64,000 bases of DNA from Phycisphaeraceae bacterium. Lineage in GTDB: Bacteria; Planctomycetota; Phycisphaerae; Phycisphaerales; UBA1924. The stretch spans positions 2,604,001 to 2,668,000 of the forward strand of contig CP060234.1 in the NCBI GenBank assembly GCA_023898685.1, given 5' to 3'. The notes under the pieces were generated by a model, which searched no databases, was not told the origin of the DNA, and saw only the letters and a program-made list of their open reading frames with translations. Both the position numbers and the translations under genes were made by a program. This document shows positions 44,428 to 52,472 of the stretch, one piece after another; the stretch's first letter is position 1, and the number at the start of each line of letters is the position of its first letter.

Positions 44428-46269
44428 ATGCTGAACAAACGACGTGGTTTCCTCGCTCGGGCCGAGGCGTTGTGGATCGGTGGCGGCCTCGCGGGCGCTC
44501 TGACCGTCCTCGCCATCGCCCAGGTCCCCACGACGATCAACGACTTCTTCCTGCCGGGCACACAGCCCAACGGGCTCGACGTCGCGATCCAGGACGCCAA
44601 CGACTGCCGGCTCTGCCACGGCGACTTCGACCCGGACCAGGAGCCCTATCGCCCTTGGGCCGCGAGTGCCATGGGTCAGGCCGCCAGGGACCCGCTGTTC
44701 TTTGCGGCGATGGCCATCGCCAACCAGGACGCGGCGTTCGCGGGTGATCTCTGCTTGCGTTGTCACACGCCGGGCGGCTGGCTCGCCGGTCGCAGCACGC
44801 CGACCGACGGTTCGCTGCTCCAGGGCATCGATTTCCAGGGTGTCGCCTGCAACTTCTGCCACCGGACCGTCGACCCGTTCAACAACCCCGGCGCGCCCAT
44901 CGAGGACGCCGACATCCTCGCCAATCTCGCCAATCCGCCGCTCGACGCCCACTCGGGCAACTTCGTCATCGATCCGCAGGACCGCCGCCGCGGGCCGTAC
45001 GAGCTTGTTGACTTCTTCGTCCACGACTGGCGTCAGTCGCCCTTCCACCTGACCTCCGAGATGTGCGCCACTTGCCACGACGTCTCGAACCCGGCGTTCG
45101 AGAGGCAGCCCGACGGCACCTACGCCCCGGGCGCCCTTGATACGCCACACTCGACGTCGCTGAAGGAGGACATGTTCCCGATCGAGCGCACCTACTCCGA
45201 GTGGCTCGCCAGCGACTTTGCCGACGGGCCCATCGAGATGGGCGGCCGCTTCGGCGGCAACATCACCGCCGTCTCCACCTGCCAGGACTGCCACATGCCC
45301 AAGACCGAGGGCTACGGCTGCATCTTCGGCGACCTCCGCAGCGATCTGCCCCAGCACCAGTTCAACGGCGGCAATACCTGGCTGCTCAACGCCGTCCGCA
45401 CACTCTACAGCGACGTCGAGACCGGCCTCGAGAATGACTCCGTCGCCGCTTCGATCGCCCGCACGGTCTACCTGCTCGAAGCCGCCTCGGACATGGAACT
45501 GACCCAGAACGGCTCGAACCTCAACGTCCACATCATCAACCAGACGGGCCACAAGCTGCCTAGCGGCTACCCCGAGGGCCGGCGCATGTGGATCAATGTC
45601 CAGTTCTACGACGACATGAACACCCTGCTCGCCGAGCGGGGGGCCTACGACTTCGGCACGGCGGTGCTCACGACCGCCGACACCAAGGTTTACGAGGCCA
45701 AGCTGGGCGTCAGCGCCGACGTCGCCGGCATCGCGGGCGTTCCCGCCGGCGAGGGCTTCCACTTCGCGGTCAACAACATGCGGCTGAAGGACAACCGTAT
45801 CCCGCCGCGCGGGTTCACCAACGCCGGCTTCGAGGCCGCGCAATCCGAGCCCGTGGGCTATGCCTACGCCGACGGCGACTACTGGGACGACACCGAGTAC
45901 ACCATCCCGGTCGGCGCCACCAGCGCCGACGTCCGCGTCTACTACCAGAGCACGTCGAAGGAATACGTCGAGTTCCTCAAGAACGAGAACCAGACCAACG
46001 ACGCGGGCGACATCATGCATCAGGCCTGGCTCGACACCGGCATGTCGGCGCCCGTGGTCATGGACATGGGCACGATCACCTTCCAGACCGGCTGCAACGC
46101 GGCCGACATTGCCGAGCCCTACAACGTGCTCGACCTCCAGGACGTGCAGGCGTTCATCGCGGGCTTCCTGGCCCATGACCCGGTGGCCGACATCGCCCCG
46201 CCCTACGGCGTTTTCGACCTCGCCGACCTCCAGGGCTTCATCGCCGCCTTCCTCGCGGGCTGCCCGTAA
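44428..46269 (+). CDS. Secreted pentaheme cytochrome c with GC-type dockerin tail
   Basis: 613 residues from ATG 44428, set by GGAGGG eight bases upstream. The N-terminal segment (ALWIGGGLAGALTVLAIAQ) is a signal peptide or membrane anchor. Five CxxCH heme sites lie at residues 60-64 (CRLCH), 109-113 (CLRCH), 141-145 (CNFCH), 213-217 (CATCH) and 285-289 (CQDCH). A beta-rich domain follows (about 350-545; NVHIINQTGHKLPSGYPEGR). The tail has repeats DIAEPYNVLDLQDVQAFI and DIAPPYGVFDLADLQGFI and ends GCP. It suggests surface-located electron transfer or a redox enzyme; the substrate is unknown. Confidence 0.88.
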   Translation: MLNKRRGFLARAEALWIGGGLAGALTVLAIAQVPTTINDFFLPGTQPNGLDVAIQDANDCRLCHGDFDPDQEPYRPWAASAMGQAARDPLFFAAMAIANQDAAFAGDLCLRCHTPGGWLAGRSTPTDGSLLQGIDFQGVACNFCHRTVDPFNNPGAPIEDADILANLANPPLDAHSGNFVIDPQDRRRGPYELVDFFVHDWRQSPFHLTSEMCATCHDVSNPAFERQPDGTYAPGALDTPHSTSLKEDMFPIERTYSEWLASDFADGPIEMGGRFGGNITAVSTCQDCHMPKTEGYGCIFGDLRSDLPQHQFNGGNTWLLNAVRTLYSDVETGLENDSVAASIARTVYLLEAASDMELTQNGSNLNVHIINQTGHKLPSGYPEGRRMWINVQFYDDMNTLLAERGAYDFGTAVLTTADTKVYEAKLGVSADVAGIAGVPAGEGFHFAVNNMRLKDNRIPPRGFTNAGFEAAQSEPVGYAYADGDYWDDTEYTIPVGATSADVRVYYQSTSKEYVEFLKNENQTNDAGDIMHQAWLDTGMSAPVVMDMGTITFQTGCNAADIAEPYNVLDLQDVQAFIAGFLAHDPVADIAPPYGVFDLADLQGFIAAFLAGCP

Positions 46270-46297
46270 CCCGCGACCGACACGAGTTCCCAACGAG

Positions 46298-46325
46298 GCC
46301 CGGGTGCGAGCCCGGGCTTTTCTTT
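46298..46325 (+). terminator. Intrinsic terminator after the cytochrome gene
   Basis: A 7-base-pair stem GCCCGGG / CCCGGGC with loop TGCGAG (46298-46317) is followed by TTTTCTTT. The preceding AACGAG and the CCCGGGYGCGAGCCCGGG core are shared with the terminator after fliA. It also separates this gene from the convergent GH43 gene. Confidence 0.85.
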
Positions 46326-46352
46326 GCGCTTCGTGCGAACGCGGCCCGATCC

Positions 46353-47489
46353 CTATTGATCTCGCTCGACCGCCGCGCCCAGCACGGGCCAATCCTCAGC
46401 ATCAAACGACATCGGCAGCACCGCCAATCGGGGGCGGCCCGGCTTTTCTTGATCCTCCGCGTCGTAGAAATGCACGCTCACCAGAGGCCCGTGTTCTGTC
46501 TCCAGCACACCCACGTGGCCGGGCCCGACGAACCGACCCGTGCCGCACAGCACGAGCGTCCCGCCGTTCGCCGTCATCGCCGTGCCGTTGCGGTCGACGT
46601 AGGGCCCCGTGATCTCCCGGCTCCGCCCGACGCGGATCTCGTAGGTGCTCTCAACGCCCTTGCAGCACAGCCACCAGTTCACGAACAGGTAGTACCACCC
46701 CCCGTGCTTGTACAACGCCGCCGCTTCGATCGGGTTGTTCCACGCCGGCTCGAGCTGATGGCGGGCCAGCGCGATCGGCTCGGCCTCCGGGCCGGCGAGC
46801 ATCCCCGTCGCCGGGTCGAGTTCGACCAGCTTGATCCCCGTCCAGTACGAGCCGAACACCATCCACAGCCGACCACCGTCCTCGAACAGGGCCGGGTCGA
46901 TCGTGTTGTAGGGGTCGCCCGCACGTGAGCGGATCACGATGCCCCGGTCGGTCCACTCGGCCTTCTCTGGATCGAGCATCGGGCTCGACACCAGCGCGAT
47001 CGCGGAAGTCTGCTTGCCGAAGCTCGACACCGAGTAGTAGAGCCACCACTGGCCGTCGCCGCCGCGCAGCATGTCCGGGGCCCAGAAGTAGCCTTTCTGG
47101 TCGGACGCAACGTCGGTGATCCACGCGGGCGGCTTGGTGAACACGCGTCCCGTCTGCTTGAATGTCGAAGGGTCGAGCTCATCGCCCGGCGCCGATACAT
47201 AGGCACGCAGCCCGGGCCCGGTCGCGAAGAAGTAGTAGCGGTCGCCCTCGCGCACGATCCGGGAGGGGTCGTGCACACGCATGCCCTGGCGCCCGAGCTT
47301 CGCGGCCGACCACGCGGCTGCGAACGGGTCATCCTGCTTCTGCGTTGCCGGCGCCGCGGACGCGTCATCTCCGGGAGCCGAGGCCTGAGCCGTCCCCGCG
47401 GAGCCCCACGCCACGCAGATCGCTGTCAGAAGTACCAGCATCGCTCGAACTCCGTGCCGAGGACTCGCTCGGCGCATTCGCTCCAGCAT
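46353..47489 (-). CDS. Secreted GH43-type glycoside hydrolase (arabinanase-like)
   Basis: 378 residues on the minus strand with signal peptide (AMLVLLTAICVAWGSAGTAQA). The five-bladed GH43 propeller shows MRVHDPSRIVREGDRYYFFA (general base Asp), KGYFWAPDMLRGGDGQWWLY, YNTIDPALFEDGGRLWMVFG (second Asp), and NNPIEAAALYKHGGWYYLFV, with the acid Glu in IEAA, then CCKGVESTYEIRVGRS. This pattern is that of endo-1,5-alpha-L-arabinanase-like members. It would cut arabinan-type polysaccharide outside the cell. The exact start among 47489 and 47477 is uncertain. It has no dockerin tail, unlike its neighbours. Confidence 0.88.
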   Translation of the reverse strand: MLERMRRASPRHGVRAMLVLLTAICVAWGSAGTAQASAPGDDASAAPATQKQDDPFAAAWSAAKLGRQGMRVHDPSRIVREGDRYYFFATGPGLRAYVSAPGDELDPSTFKQTGRVFTKPPAWITDVASDQKGYFWAPDMLRGGDGQWWLYYSVSSFGKQTSAIALVSSPMLDPEKAEWTDRGIVIRSRAGDPYNTIDPALFEDGGRLWMVFGSYWTGIKLVELDPATGMLAGPEAEPIALARHQLEPAWNNPIEAAALYKHGGWYYLFVNWWLCCKGVESTYEIRVGRSREITGPYVDRNGTAMTANGGTLVLCGTGRFVGPGHVGVLETEHGPLVSVHFYDAEDQEKPGRPRLAVLPMSFDAEDWPVLGAAVERDQ

Positions 47490-47604
47490 ACCTCGCCGTC
47501 ACCGTCGATCGCGCGGCGGACGGCATCCGACAGGCCGTTGCCACGACCCGCCCGAAGCGTGCGTCGTGCTCCGGGAAGCTCACCATCGTTCTTCTGCCCG
47601 CCGC

Positions 47605-47820
47605 TCAGTGTGGCCTGAACTGCTCGCCAATCCCGTCGACGAAGAACTCGACGCGCCCGCATTCGGGGCACACGTACACATCGTACTTCTCGCGGTTGAC
47701 GAACAACTCGCCCAGATCGCCCAGCAGAAACGGCGCCGCCCGGCTGCCCTCGTGGAACTTCTTGGTGCCCACGTAGTTCAGCGTCGCCTCGCACCGCGGA
47801 CACGACATCGGATCATGCAT
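47605..47820 (-). CDS. Small zinc-ribbon protein, unknown
   Basis: From ATG 47820 the protein has 71 residues. Two CxxC pairs (CPRC near 7 and CPEC near 49) are expected to bind one zinc. The part between reads YVGTKKFHEGSRAAPFLLGD, and the C-terminal end is RVEFFVDGIGEQFRPH. Such stand-alone zinc ribbons are common and their role is unknown. The frame is open to 47856, but those residues are not needed. Confidence 0.7.
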   Translation of the reverse strand: MHDPMSCPRCEATLNYVGTKKFHEGSRAAPFLLGDLGELFVNREKYDVYVCPECGRVEFFVDGIGEQFRPH

Positions 47821-47975
47821 GACAGGCCTCCCGCCGCAGCCTATCACAGGCCGCACGCCGTCGGCCTCAGGCCCTGCCTCCGACGCCCGCGCGAGGGTCC
47901 ACCGGCGACAGTGGCACGCGCCGTGGTTACTGTCACGAAGCCGGGAGAGTGCGCCGGAGTCGAACGGAGGCGTTC

Positions 47976-48518
47976 ATGACCATGCGAGAACTTGACGGGG
48001 CCTATATCGCCGACACCGCGCGGGTGATCGGGGACGTGCGCCTGGGGCGGCACGTCAACATCTGGTACGGGGCCGCCATCCGAGGCGATGTCGCGCCCGT
48101 GATCCTCGGCGAGGGGTCCAACGTGCAGGACAACGCGGTCGTGCACTGCGACCACCGGTACGCGAACGTGATCGGGCGGAACGTGGTCATCGGGCACGGG
48201 GCGATCGTGCACGGCGAGGCGGTCGGCGACGGCACGCTGATCGGGATGGGCGCGATCGTGCTGGGGCACACGAAGATCGGGAAGGGGTGCCTGGTGGCCG
48301 CGGGGGCGGTGGTGCCGCCCGGGCTCGAGGTGCCCGACGGGATGGTGGTGATGGGGGTGCCCGGCAAGATCGTGCGCAAGACGACCGAGGCGGACCGGGC
48401 CTACATGGCCAAGCTGCCGGGTCACTACGTGGCGTTGGCGCAGCGGCACGTGGCCGAGCCCGGGTCGCCGATGATCTTCGAGATAGGGGAGATCCTGAAC
48501 GCGGGGTTGATGAAGTGA
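47976..48518 (+). CDS. Gamma-carbonic-anhydrase family protein (left-handed beta-helix)
   Basis: 180 residues from ATG 47976 (GGAGG at 47966). It shows hexapeptide repeats of a left-handed beta-helix: DTARVIGDVRLGRHVNIWYG, AVVHCDHRYANVIGRNVVIG, HGAIVHGEAVGDGTLIGMGA and IVLGHTKIGKGCLVAAGAVV. His residues in VVHCDHRY and GHGAIVHG are placed like the zinc ligands of YrdA/PaaY/CaiE-type proteins. Carbonic anhydrase activity cannot be asserted; many homologues are of unknown substrate. Not linked to the neighbours by function. Confidence 0.88.
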   Translation: MTMRELDGAYIADTARVIGDVRLGRHVNIWYGAAIRGDVAPVILGEGSNVQDNAVVHCDHRYANVIGRNVVIGHGAIVHGEAVGDGTLIGMGAIVLGHTKIGKGCLVAAGAVVPPGLEVPDGMVVMGVPGKIVRKTTEADRAYMAKLPGHYVALAQRHVAEPGSPMIFEIGEILNAGLMK

Positions 48519-48789
48519 GGGTGAAGAGGCCGGGCGCCACGGTTTGGCCGTCCTCCGCAAGCCGTGCTTCCAGGTGGTGCACCGTTCGCCGGATGTCACC
48601 CGCGCCTCGCTCGCTCGCCGCCCCGAGCACGTGGCTTCCGTGGGCCGAGAACGGATCGAAACCCCCCAAATACGCGTCGCTTCATCAAAAAAGACTATGA
48701 ATGAGTGGGTAATCCATCCACAATGGGGAGTGCGCCGGCGTTTACCCGGCACGGGGCCGGCCCTGGGCGTTGTGGAAGGGGATGCTGCC
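48519..48789. other. Intergenic region with weak inverted repeat
   Basis: No credible gene was found here. The left part (48536-48570) contains GGCCGTCCTCCGCAAGCCGT and a partly complementary block lies at 48625-48654 (CACGTGGCTTCCGTGGGCC). It may be a degenerate REP-like palindrome. The region holds the start and ribosome site of the next gene at its right end. Confidence 0.35.
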
Positions 48790-49644
48790 ATGTTGTATGT
48801 GAGGTGTGGTTCGAGCGGCCGCGGTTTGGTGGGCGCACTGCTGATCGCCGCGTCGTCGTCGTGTGTCTTCGGGCAGACCTGGGATCTTGTCGCGGATTGG
48901 AGCGACACCGACAACCCCAACGGACCTTGGTCCTACAACGGCTCGCCCGGCGTGCCGATCACCAATCACCTCGACGACTACGACCCTTCGACCGCTTCCG
49001 CGTTCGGCTCGCCCCAGCCCGCCTGGGCCGAGGCCGTCTTCCCGCAGAACAACCACGTCCCGGTGTGGTTCAAGCGTGTGAGCGACTATTCCGGCTTCGA
49101 CATCCCGATCGGCGCCGTCGGGATGCACGGCACCGAGGCGGACGACCCGCCGCAGTGGGTCGGGGTCTCGTGGACCAGCCCCGTCGACGAGGCGGTCGAC
49201 CTCTCGGGTGTGGTCTGGTACGCCCACACCGGCATCCAGCGGAGCTCCAACTGGCAGATTCGTGTCAACAACATCGTGATCACCGGCGGCACGGTCGCCT
49301 GGACCGACGGCTCTTCGTCCGAGTTCCCGATCGATCTCGCCGACGGGAGCGGCGGGGCCCTGGCGCTCGACTCGATCGGCGTCGACCCGGGCGACGTGAT
49401 CACACTCGAGTTCAAGAGCTTCAGCACGTACGCCTGCCTTCTCGGCGTCGGGCTGACCATCACCGTCGACCCGTGCTACGCCGACATGAACGACGACAAC
49501 CTGCTCGACCTGGCGGACGTCAACGTATTCGTGTCCGCGTTTTTGTCGGGCGCCCCGGTTGCGGACATCGCCGAGCCGTTCGGCGTCTTTGATCTCGCCG
49601 ATGTGCTGCTGTTCATCGATGAGTTCCTGGCGGGTTGCCCGTAG
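48790..49644 (+). CDS. Secreted protein with GC-type dockerin tail, first loop canonical
   Basis: 284 residues from ATG 48790 (GGAAGGGG upstream). The signal peptide is near 10-29 (GRGLVGALLIAASSSCVFGQ). The middle domain (30-225) is beta-rich with many Trp/Asp (WVGVSWTSPVDEAVDL), not recognised by name. In the tail the first repeat reads DMNDDNLLDLADVNVFV, a 12-position loop with Asp1, Asn3, Asp5, Asp9 and Asp12 like classical dockerin or EF-hand loops. The second is the GC-type form (DIAEPFGVFDLADVLLFI). Cys before the first repeat (VDPCYAD) and the ending AGCP are present. Confidence 0.8.
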   Translation: MLYVRCGSSGRGLVGALLIAASSSCVFGQTWDLVADWSDTDNPNGPWSYNGSPGVPITNHLDDYDPSTASAFGSPQPAWAEAVFPQNNHVPVWFKRVSDYSGFDIPIGAVGMHGTEADDPPQWVGVSWTSPVDEAVDLSGVVWYAHTGIQRSSNWQIRVNNIVITGGTVAWTDGSSSEFPIDLADGSGGALALDSIGVDPGDVITLEFKSFSTYACLLGVGLTITVDPCYADMNDDNLLDLADVNVFVSAFLSGAPVADIAEPFGVFDLADVLLFIDEFLAGCP

Positions 49645-49653
49645 CCGATACGT

Positions 49654-50061
49654 TCAGGGCAGCGCCGTCAGGTCCGGCTCTACGAACCCCGCCTTCGCCT
49701 CGGCCGACATGATCCGCCGGCGCGAGTAGAACAGCCTGAGGATGAACTTCTGGCCCAGTTCCGGGTGGTCGGAGCAGAACGCGTCGCTGGATTTCGCCTT
49801 GCCATACTCGCGGATCATCGCCGCCACCAGCCGCAGCCAGGCGACGGTCATGGTCTCGTGGTAGCCCTGGGTCGGCGTGTCCTCGAGGCCGTGGAGGATG
49901 TTGATCGCCTTGACGCCCGCCCGGAAGTGGTCGAGGGCCTCGTCGAACGGGTAGCGCGTGAGGAGGAGGTAGGCGACGCGGAGGTGCTCGCGGTGCCGCC
50001 ACTGGTCCTTGGGGATGTTGTGGGTCTCGAACGCGTGGAGGAATTCGTCGTCGTTCGTCAT
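49654..50061 (-). CDS. Conserved hypothetical protein
   Basis: 135 residues from ATG 50061 on the minus strand; the frame is open further to 50091. It is helical and without signal peptide. It contains FLHAFETHNIPKDQWRHREH, LRVAYLLLTRYPFDEALDHF and TQGYHETMTVAWLRLVAAMI, a pattern with paired His that recalls small hypothetical proteins of unknown role. I could not name the family. It converges on the dockerin-tailed gene to the left, with 9 bases between. Confidence 0.6.
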   Translation of the reverse strand: MTNDDEFLHAFETHNIPKDQWRHREHLRVAYLLLTRYPFDEALDHFRAGVKAINILHGLEDTPTQGYHETMTVAWLRLVAAMIREYGKAKSSDAFCSDHPELGQKFILRLFYSRRRIMSAEAKAGFVEPDLTALP

Positions 50062-50099
50062 GCCGGACTGTATTCGCACCGGCGCGGCCACAGATCGCC

Positions 50100-50831
50100 C
50101 TACGTCGGGAGGCAGCCCCGGAGATCGTCGCGGATCTCGCGGAGCAGCGTGATCTCCGCGGGACGCCAGCGTGTGGGTTCGGGGCGTTCCGTGCGTTCAT
50201 CGCCCAGACCCGCGGCCTTGGAGCGGCGGACGCGTTCGAGGATGAGCGAGCGGATCTCGTCGGGATTGTCGATGCCCTCCATGATCGCCTTGTTGCCGAT
50301 GGTGAAGGCATTGTCGTGTGTGCCCTCCGACGACCCGGCGGTCTCGACGACGATGTGGGAGATGCCGAAGTACTGCTGGACGGGGCCGCGGCGGACGTGG
50401 ATGTCCTGGACGTTCTCGAAGGTGATGGTGTGCTCGCAGATGAGCCAGACGCCGCGGCGGCAGCGAAGGGTGTGGTCGGACATGACGTACCAGGTGGTGT
50501 CGTATCGGAGGTGGATGGCGACGTAGGCGAAGATGTCGGGGACGACCATGACGACAAGGAAGATCGGTGCAAGCAGCAGGCCCGCGAGGTGCGAGGAGAG
50601 GAAGACGAGCAGCCAGAGGACGGCGAGCCCGAGGTCGATCGCGACGAGGGCGAACCAGAAGTAGAACTTGAGGTAGGAGAGGAACCGGCGGGAGGGGTGG
50701 AAGGTGCGGACGGGCGAGCCCCCTGCGGCGGGGAGTTCGGGCGGCTGCTCGGGCACCTTGAACCACGAGGCGAGGATGCTCCAGAGCCCCCGGTAGACCC
50801 ACTCGGCCGCCTTCTCGGTGTGGGCTCTCAT
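50100..50831 (-). CDS. PH-domain membrane protein (bPH2/YdbS-like)
   Basis: 243 residues with two membrane helices at about 53-75 (FYFWFALVAIDLGLAVLWLL) and 82-105, followed by a bacterial PH domain. Its core is RYDTTWYVMSDHTLRCRRGV, ITFENVQDIHVRRGPVQQYF and GISHIVVETAGSSEG. Such bPH2 proteins act at the cytoplasmic membrane and their ligands are mostly unknown. Its start overlaps the stop of the next gene on the minus strand (50828), which encodes a second PH-domain protein, so they form an operon and perhaps a complex. Confidence 0.78.
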   Translation of the reverse strand: MRAHTEKAAEWVYRGLWSILASWFKVPEQPPELPAAGGSPVRTFHPSRRFLSYLKFYFWFALVAIDLGLAVLWLLVFLSSHLAGLLLAPIFLVVMVVPDIFAYVAIHLRYDTTWYVMSDHTLRCRRGVWLICEHTITFENVQDIHVRRGPVQQYFGISHIVVETAGSSEGTHDNAFTIGNKAIMEGIDNPDEIRSLILERVRRSKAAGLGDERTERPEPTRWRPAEITLLREIRDDLRGCLPT

Positions 50832-51370
50832 GCCTGCTGCTCCAACTTCTCGCGCAGGCGGCGGACCTCATCGCGGATGTCGCGGAGGAGGGCGGCGGGG
50901 TCGTCAGGGGTGCCGGCGGCGTCGGGCTCCGTCGTGTCGGTGGTCGGGCCCGATTCGTCGAGCCCACGGGCGCCGCGCATCTGCTGGTAGAGGTAGTCGC
51001 GGAGGGGTTCGGGGTCTCGGATGCCCTCGATCTGCATGGTGGGCCCGCTGGTGCCGGAGGCCGTCTGTATGGGGACCTTGGCGAGGCCCAGCCAGCGTTC
51101 GACGATGTTGCGGGTGACGTGGATGTCCTGGATGCGGCGGTAGGCGAGGTAGACCTCTCGGCGGAAGAAGAAGCCGTAGCTCATGGAGATGCCCTCGTCG
51201 TCGAGGGTGTAGCGCATGGTGGAGTAGCGGATGTAGAGCGGGATGAAGACGAAGGGGGCGGCGATGAACGAGCAGAGGGAGACGAGGATGTAGTAGTTGA
51301 GCAGCGCCGGGTCGGGCCGGGTGACCATGCGGGGATCGAAGTTGGTGGGGTTGGATGGGGCCTCGCTCAT
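50828..51370 (-). CDS. Second PH-domain membrane protein (bPH2-like)
   Basis: 180 residues from ATG 51370; the frame extends upstream without support. A double hydrophobic segment (about 25-55, LLNYYILVSLCSFIAAPFVF) precedes the PH core YTLDDEGISMSYGFFFRREV, YLAYRRIQDIHVTRNIVERW and LGLAKVPIQTASGTSG, then a C-terminal coiled coil (ALLRDIRDEVRRLREKLEQQ). It is upstream in the pair and overlaps its partner by four bases. The two PH cores share the DIHV motif. Confidence 0.75.
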   Translation of the reverse strand: MSEAPSNPTNFDPRMVTRPDPALLNYYILVSLCSFIAAPFVFIPLYIRYSTMRYTLDDEGISMSYGFFFRREVYLAYRRIQDIHVTRNIVERWLGLAKVPIQTASGTSGPTMQIEGIRDPEPLRDYLYQQMRGARGLDESGPTTDTTEPDAAGTPDDPAALLRDIRDEVRRLREKLEQQA

Positions 51371-51539
51371 TCCGGGTTCTTCGTGATCGGCAACTCGCGT
51401 TTTCTGCGTTCCTTGTGGCGAATCGGCTTCTGCTGCGTTCCGGGCTTCGCGCGAGCCGCGGCGAGCCGAGATCTCCCAGGAAATGCTCGCAATTCGTCTG
51501 GAATCCACTATACTCGGCCCTCTGCCAGGGAGGTTTGCC

Positions 51540-52310
51540 GTGAGGATTCTATTCGCCGCTGCTGTCGGTGCCATCGCGTGCTGCGGCATTGCCCGTGCAA
51601 CCATCGTCACGTTCTTCGATCCGGCGCATCCGAACGGGGCACAGCTCGTGGCGTCGGGAGACACGTGGGATACTTATCTCATCGACGGCTACATGTTCCG
51701 CGTGACGCGGGACAAGCTGTTCACCGGCGGAACCGGGCAGCCGATCGGGCGGGATGTGCACATCGATCTGCCGGAGGGACTCGAGGCGCAGGCGCTCACG
51801 GAGCTGCCGCCCGGGCAGACCGACCACAAGGGGAAGATGGAGATCTGGCGTGAGGACGGCGCGGTGTTCGACCTCAACGCGTTCGGGATGACGCTCGTTT
51901 GGTGGCAGCTCGACCCCATCACGACCTACTTCGAGATCATGCCCATCTTGAACGGCGAGGACGGTTTCAACGATCCGTTCCTCTTCAACGGAACAGGGCA
52001 CCAGGGCGATGTGTTCTACTATGACCAGAACACCGTGCCCAGCACGGCACCGCTCGCGGGGTTCGATCGGTACCAGATCAAGTATCTGCTCGATTTCGCG
52101 ATGACCGGCCTGGTTCTGGACGGGCCCGGCGGGTGCAACGCCGCGGATATTGCCCAGCCGTGGGGGACGCTCGATCTGGCGGACATCAACGCGTTCGCGT
52201 CCGGGTTCCTCGCTTCGGACCCCGCGGCGGACCTCGCGGCGCCGTTCGGCGTGTTCGATCTGGCGGACATCAACGCGTTTGTGACCGCGTTCCTGGGTGG
52301 GTGCCCGTAG
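51540..52310 (+). CDS. Secreted protein with GC-type dockerin tail
   Basis: 256 residues from GTG 51540 with GGGAGG at 51528-51533 and a signal peptide (ILFAAAVGAIACCGIARA). The middle part (20-190) is beta-rich: DTYLIDGYMFRVTRDKLFTG, FDLNAFGMTLVWWQLD, FNDPFLFNGTGHQGDVFYYD. The fold is unknown. The tail repeats are DIAQPWGTLDLADINAFA and DLAAPFGVFDLADINAFV, with GGCNAAD before and GGCP at the end. TATACT at about 51510 may be the -10 element of its promoter; the gene is divergent from the PH pair. Confidence 0.78.
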   Translation: MRILFAAAVGAIACCGIARATIVTFFDPAHPNGAQLVASGDTWDTYLIDGYMFRVTRDKLFTGGTGQPIGRDVHIDLPEGLEAQALTELPPGQTDHKGKMEIWREDGAVFDLNAFGMTLVWWQLDPITTYFEIMPILNGEDGFNDPFLFNGTGHQGDVFYYDQNTVPSTAPLAGFDRYQIKYLLDFAMTGLVLDGPGGCNAADIAQPWGTLDLADINAFASGFLASDPAADLAAPFGVFDLADINAFVTAFLGGCP

Positions 52311-52412
52311 TCGGCGTGAGGGCGCTCCGCGGGCTTGCGTGAGGATGACACCAAATCACTTCCCTCCGGGTCGCCGGCGCGGCGGCGTGTCGATGTGCAA
52401 CGGGGGGCGGAT

Positions 52413-52472
52413 GGGGTTCTTCGGAGGGCGCACATACGCGCGAAGAACCCCCTTCGACCCGCCTTCGGCGGG
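52413..52472. terminator. Paired hairpins between convergent genes
   Basis: Two perfect palindromes lie in the 213-base gap: GGGGTTCTTCG / CGAAGAACCCC (11 pairs, 52413-52451) and CCCGCC / GGCGGG with a TTC loop (52458-52472). They lie between a plus-strand gene (ending 52310) and a minus-strand gene (ending 52524), so they may end transcription from both sides, although no T tract follows. A repeat element is the alternative. Confidence 0.45.

Noticed and set aside
42730..46392. A 1220-codon open frame on the minus strand
   Set aside because: It is antisense to the tandem-repeat and cytochrome genes, has Arg/His/Val-rich low-complexity content, and matches no family. Long antisense frames are common at this GC content.
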